A stretch of 27,252 nt of DNA from JBLHGU01 sp047615875 (GTDB taxonomy: Bacteria; Pseudomonadota; Gammaproteobacteria; Arenicellales; CAJQKF01): the NCBI GenBank assembly GCA_047615875.1, contig JBLHGU010000052.1, positions 1-27,252 of the forward strand, read 5' to 3'. The translations under genes and the position numbers were made by a program. Shown one piece after another: positions 24,032 through 27,252 of the stretch. The first letter of the stretch is position 1; each line of letters opens with the position of its first letter. Below the pieces are notes generated by a model, which did no database searches, was not told where the DNA came from, and was given only the letters and a program-made list of their open reading frames with translations.

Positions 24032-24571
24032 TTAAACGGCTATTTTTTCAATTGCAGAGCGGTCGCGAACGGGTTGCCCGGTAAATTCCTTAATGAGTCT
24101 CTTGCGGATACGGTCCTGTTTAAGACGAGAAAGATAATCGACAAAAACCTTACCATCTAGATGATCAATTTCATGTTGGATGCATACTGCGAGAATTTCA
24201 TCAGCAACGACTTCAAACAGATTTCCAGAAACATCCTGAGCACGGACTAATACTGTTTCTGCACGACTAACCGATGCAAAAACACCCGGTACTGACAAGC
24301 ATCCCTCTTCTGTTTCTACAGAGCCATTAAGCTCGGACAATTGAGGATTAATAAATACCTGAAGCTGATCGCGGGCATCGGATACATCGATAGTTACAAC
24401 CCTACGAAGGTCGTTCACCTGTATTGCAGCAAGTCCAATGCCTGGCGCATCATACATGGTTTCAGCCATGTCATTTACCAATGATTTTAAACTTCTGTCG
24501 AATGCAGAAACTGGACGAGCTATTTGTCGTAATCGTGAGTCTGGATAAACCAGTATATCTAGAATTGCCAT
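24032..24571 (-). CDS. def: Peptide deformylase
   Basis: Def removes the formyl group from nascent proteins, undoing the work of the neighbouring fmt product. The 179-residue protein has the three metalloprotease motifs: GIGLAAIQ at 44-51, EGCLS with metal ligand C91, and QHEIDHLDG with metal ligands H133 and H137 and catalytic E134. The start MAILDILVYPDSRLRQIA is typical. It is the first gene of the minus-strand run ending at trkH, divergent from the LysM gene. Confidence 0.97.
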   Translation of the reverse strand: MAILDILVYPDSRLRQIARPVSAFDRSLKSLVNDMAETMYDAPGIGLAAIQVNDLRRVVTIDVSDARDQLQVFINPQLSELNGSVETEEGCLSVPGVFASVSRAETVLVRAQDVSGNLFEVVADEILAVCIQHEIDHLDGKVFVDYLSRLKQDRIRKRLIKEFTGQPVRDRSAIEKIAV

Positions 24572-24914
24572 GTTAACAATTTGTCAGATGAAGTCAGAGG
24601 AAACGTTTTACCAATATGGATTGTGAATTATAACTGATCTATGAGAGTTGACCGCAAGCAATCCGCTAAATGACAGACGGAATTTTTTGCCGGATCAAAT
24701 TATATTACGTTGTATTGCGCTGTCGAACAATATTAATACTATTAAGGCGCAAGGAGATTTAGTAACTAAATTACTTTTGGTCTCGATATCTGCGATTGTT
24801 TTACCGTTCTGGATCGGTTGATGACTACACATAAGTGATCATTAAACTGCTAGAATCAACTGTTTAGGCACATTAGTCTGATAAATACTCTACGGTCACG
24901 GGACGCTAGTACGC
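24572..24914. other. 343-base divergent intergenic region between def and the LysM gene
   Basis: No protein-coding frame of useful size is seen. On the minus strand a perfect TATAAT (complement of 24627-24632) lies 56 bases before the def ATG, with TTGCGG 19 bases upstream of it as the best -35 candidate. On the plus strand an extended -10, TG-C-TAGAAT (24848-24856), precedes the LysM gene by about 58 bases. The roughly 200 bases between have no clear element. Confidence 0.6.
24848..24856 (+). promoter_or_regulatory. Extended -10 promoter for the LysM-dprA genes
   Basis: TG, one base, then TAGAAT (5 of 6 to TATAAT) is the extended -10 form used by sigma-70 without a strong -35. The predicted start is near 24863, giving a leader of about 50 bases to the LysM ATG. 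No -35 match is seen at the right distance. Confidence 0.4.
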
Positions 24915-25952
24915 ATGAACTTTTTTGTCTTTTTTCGGCGGTTTTGTATCGCCCTGCTGATAACAGTAGCCGCGCAAGCAGATGAGATTCAGCTAAAGGA
25001 GGGGCATCCCACTCGCTACGTGGTGCAAGATGGCGACACCCTCTGGGGCCTTTCTAGTCATTTTCTAGAAAATCCCTGGCGGTGGCCCGAAATATGGCAT
25101 GCCAATACCTACATTGATAATCCGCATCTAATTTATCCTGGTGATGTTTTGATAATTACCAGTATTAATGGCAAACCGGCGCTGAAATTACTACGACGAG
25201 ATGATCTGTCAGTAGATAAAGCTTCTCCGCAAATAAGGGAAAGTACGTTGGACCGAGCTATAACAACGATTCCTCCTGGTGCGATTGAGCCATTTCTAAC
25301 TTCCCCCTTAGTGGTTGGAAGAGATGAACTGGATAGTTCTGGCTATGTCATTATCGGTGTTGACGATAATATTATTATGGGTGAAAAATACCAATTCTAC
25401 GCCCGCGGACTGGCGAAACCCACTCAGGAGTTATATCAGGTATATATGCCTGGAGATAATTTGTTTCATCCCGTATCCGGCGAATATCTGGGAACTGAGG
25501 CGGTGTATCTTGCCGACGCCCGACTGCTGCGAGATGCTGAAGTATCCAAACTTGAAATTATTAAATCGGTGAATGAAGTAGTCCCAAAGGCTAGATTATT
25601 GCCTGCTCCGGATGACTTTGTTAGACCTTACTATCATCCTCATGCCCCGGAAGGGGATGTTTTGGGCTTTATTATCAAAGCACATAAAGGCGTTAGAGAA
25701 ATCGGCGTTTATTCCATAGTCGCTTTATCCATTGGTGAGGAAAGTGGTATCGAAGTTGGGCATGTTCTGCGCATTCAGCAGCGTAAGGGCATGCTAAAGG
25801 ATCCAGTTACTGGGGAAACGCTACAATTACCTAACGAAGACGCTGGGTTGTTAATGGTGTTTCGGGTTTTTCCAAAACTAAGTTATGGTTTAATATTGAA
25901 GGCCACGCGAGCGATGCATATCGGAGATTCGGTGGTTAGCCCTCTGAGGTAA
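24915..25952 (+). CDS. LysM-domain exported protein upstream of dprA
   Basis: The 345-residue protein has a signal peptide (about 1-22, basic FFRRF then a hydrophobic core ending AAQAD) and one LysM domain at about residues 33-81 with YVVQDGDTLWGLSSHFLENPWRWPEIW and NPHLIYPGDVL. LysM domains bind glycan chains of peptidoglycan. The remaining roughly 260 residues have no catalytic motif that I recognise and look beta-rich. The same family occupies the same position, before dprA and divergent from def, in pseudomonads and other gammaproteobacteria, where its role is not settled. It is followed by dprA after 37 bases. Confidence 0.9.
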   Translation: MNFFVFFRRFCIALLITVAAQADEIQLKEGHPTRYVVQDGDTLWGLSSHFLENPWRWPEIWHANTYIDNPHLIYPGDVLIITSINGKPALKLLRRDDLSVDKASPQIRESTLDRAITTIPPGAIEPFLTSPLVVGRDELDSSGYVIIGVDDNIIMGEKYQFYARGLAKPTQELYQVYMPGDNLFHPVSGEYLGTEAVYLADARLLRDAEVSKLEIIKSVNEVVPKARLLPAPDDFVRPYYHPHAPEGDVLGFIIKAHKGVREIGVYSIVALSIGEESGIEVGHVLRIQQRKGMLKDPVTGETLQLPNEDAGLLMVFRVFPKLSYGLILKATRAMHIGDSVVSPLR

Positions 25953-25989
25953 CTCCTCAAATTCAGTTATTTTCGTCAAGGAGGACGAT

Positions 25990-27102
25990 ATGTCATCTCA
26001 AAATATAGAGTTTTGGCTGCGGCTTATACGAGCCGAGATTCCCTATCGTGCCAAGTTAGTAGTTTGTGCACAGAAATTTCCTGCCAACTGTATTGATGGT
26101 GGCGACCAGACAGTGTCGTCAGCGAAACTGAATCAGCTACAAAGGTCTCTACACAGCTCAGAGGTCAGCTCAAAAATCGATCAGGACCTGGCATGGCTTA
26201 ACGAATCTGATCAAAGGACGCTTATAGATTGGACTCATCATAGCTATCCCGAGCAACTTCGCCAGATCGGTTCTCCACCTTTGGCGCTCTTTGTTGAGGG
26301 CAATAGCGGACTGTTATCTAGCCCACAGATAGCCATCGTTGGTAGTCGTCGTGCAACTCCTTCAGGCCGGGAAATAGCCCAAAACATTGCGGAAGAATTG
26401 AGTTATGCGGGTCTGACGATAACCAGTGGTTTAGCTACAGGAATTGATGCAGCAGCTCATCATGGGGCATTACGGGCCAGTGGAGGAACAATAGCCGTAA
26501 TAGCAACAGGATGTGATCAAGTATACCCAAAACGTCATAAAGAGCTATCCCAGGCAGTCATTCAGAAAGGCTGTGTGGTTAGTGAATTTCCGATTGGGGT
26601 TCAACCTTTAGCGAAAAACTTCCCCAGACGCAATAGGATAATTAGCGGCTTGTCTCAGGGTGCGTTAGTGGTAGAGGCAGCCGTTCGAAGTGGTAGTTTG
26701 ATTACCGCCAGACTTGCCGCTGAACAAGGTCGAGAAGTTTTCGCTGTCCCCGGTTCTATTCGAAGCCCTCTGTCTCGTGGTTGTCACAAACTGATTCGTG
26801 ATGGTGCTGTGCTGGTTGAGTCTGCACAGGATATTTTGCAGGAGTTTGGGCTACAATTTGCACTGGACAGGCAACTAAGCTTAAATGATGAAGTTTCACA
26901 ACCAGTGCAAATGCCTATCCCGTCAGCACTAGGGCCTCAAGCTATTGAGGTTTTAGCGCATATAGATTTTGCACCAGCAGCTTATGATCAACTGTTAAAA
27001 CGTAGCGGTATTCCAGGCGAATGTTTGTCGATAGCGTTGCTTGAGCTTGAATTGAATGGGTTAGTGTGCAAAAGTGCTGGCTTTTTTAGCCGGTCTAAAT
27101 AG
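25990..27102 (+). CDS. dprA: DNA processing protein A
   Basis: DprA binds incoming single-stranded DNA and loads RecA during natural transformation; it is also present in many species not known to be transformable. The 370-residue protein has an N-terminal helical region (1-75), the Rossmann-like DprA/Smf core at about 75-285 (IAIVGSRRATPSG at 115-126, SGLATGIDAAAHHGAL, TGCDQVYP, EFPIGVQPLAKNFPRRNRIISGLS, VVEAAVRSGSLITARLAAEQGREVFAVPG as separate family blocks) and a C-terminal winged-helix domain at about 312-365. The ATG has an ideal Shine-Dalgarno AAGGAGG six bases upstream. smg follows, the usual order. Confidence 0.97.
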   Translation: MSSQNIEFWLRLIRAEIPYRAKLVVCAQKFPANCIDGGDQTVSSAKLNQLQRSLHSSEVSSKIDQDLAWLNESDQRTLIDWTHHSYPEQLRQIGSPPLALFVEGNSGLLSSPQIAIVGSRRATPSGREIAQNIAEELSYAGLTITSGLATGIDAAAHHGALRASGGTIAVIATGCDQVYPKRHKELSQAVIQKGCVVSEFPIGVQPLAKNFPRRNRIISGLSQGALVVEAAVRSGSLITARLAAEQGREVFAVPGSIRSPLSRGCHKLIRDGAVLVESAQDILQEFGLQFALDRQLSLNDEVSQPVQMPIPSALGPQAIEVLAHIDFAPAAYDQLLKRSGIPGECLSIALLELELNGLVCKSAGFFSRSK

Positions 27103-27208
27103 TGACCAGAATTCCTTAAGACTCAAATACAATGCAAAATTAGGTATGTGATTTAATAGTCTGGCGAATTAGAATAGGCTGCACTAAATTTCTTCAATAT
27201 GGTTGATG

Positions 27209-27252
27209 ATGAAAGAAAGCATACTCGACGTTCTCATGTATCTTTTTGAGAA
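27209..27252 (+). CDS. smg: Smg (DUF494) protein, 5' end only
   Basis: The last 44 bases of the window read MKESILDVLMYLFE, which matches the conserved start of Smg/DUF494 proteins (compare FDVLMYLFE in E. coli). The ATG at 27206 directly before it is in frame and equally possible. smg follows dprA in many gammaproteobacteria and is commonly followed by topA. The function of Smg is not established. It is cut by the window end, and the 106 bases between dprA and this start hold no clear promoter or terminator. Confidence 0.85.
   Translation, partial: MKESILDVLMYLFE

Noticed and set aside
1..27252. Defence system, prophage, insertion sequence, CRISPR array, tRNA or rRNA
   Set aside because: No transposase, integrase, Cas, toxin-antitoxin or restriction gene, no direct-repeat array and no tRNA-like cloverleaf was seen; the gene content is core plus one metabolic cassette.

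Overview
The window reads as a chromosomal segment of a non-enteric gammaproteobacterium with moderate GC. Gene order and protein families point there: rsmD divergent from ftsY-ftsE-ftsX-rpoH, coaD beside a YfhL-type ferredoxin, and the block def-fmt-rsmB-(DUF4390)-ntrY-ntrX-trkA-trkH divergent from a LysM gene, dprA and smg. Nothing looks like phage, plasmid, insertion sequence, CRISPR array, tRNA or rRNA. The genus cannot be named from the sequence.

Layout. (1) 1-652: C-terminal part of an OmpA/MotB-like peptidoglycan-binding protein, cut by the window edge. (2) 755-3482: a three-gene cassette, all on the plus strand: a Rieske non-heme iron oxygenase alpha subunit, a RidA-fold protein lacking the catalytic arginine, and a phosphotriesterase-family amidohydrolase very like animal PTER. 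This is the only clearly accessory metabolic module here. (3) 3523-4983, minus strand: yfhL-type ferredoxin, coaD, rsmD. (4) 5125-8771, plus strand: ftsY, ftsE, ftsX, rpoH, closed by a strong terminator. (5) 8823-11202: argF (minus) and argG (plus), divergent around a 244-base control region. (6) 11222-14612, plus strand: two small glycosyltransferase-fold proteins (TIGR04283-like and TIGR04282/DUF2064-like), an LpxL-type acyltransferase and a GT9 heptosyltransferase-like protein, packed as one operon for envelope glycolipid work. (7) 14569-24571, minus strand: trkH, trkA, ntrX, ntrY, DUF4390, rsmB, fmt, def (listed left to right; transcription runs def to trkH). (8) 24915-27252, plus strand: LysM protein, dprA, and the first codons of smg.

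The most interesting signals are regulatory. Upstream of rpoH there is an exact CIRCE operator (9+9 base inverted repeat, 9-base spacer) overlapping a sequence that fits a sigma-E promoter with the same 16-base spacing as the E. coli rpoH P3 promoter. This predicts that HrcA represses the gene for the heat-shock sigma factor, while envelope stress may activate it. Upstream of argF, an intrinsic terminator sits in the 5' leader, and its 3' arm can also pair with the argF ribosome-binding site, which suggests attenuation or a short regulatory RNA. The Rieske/RidA/PTER-like cassette is the best candidate for an undescribed catabolic pathway. The NtrX-like regulator lacks the GAFTGA loop needed to engage sigma-54, so it probably acts in another way. 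The remaining genes are ordinary housekeeping functions.
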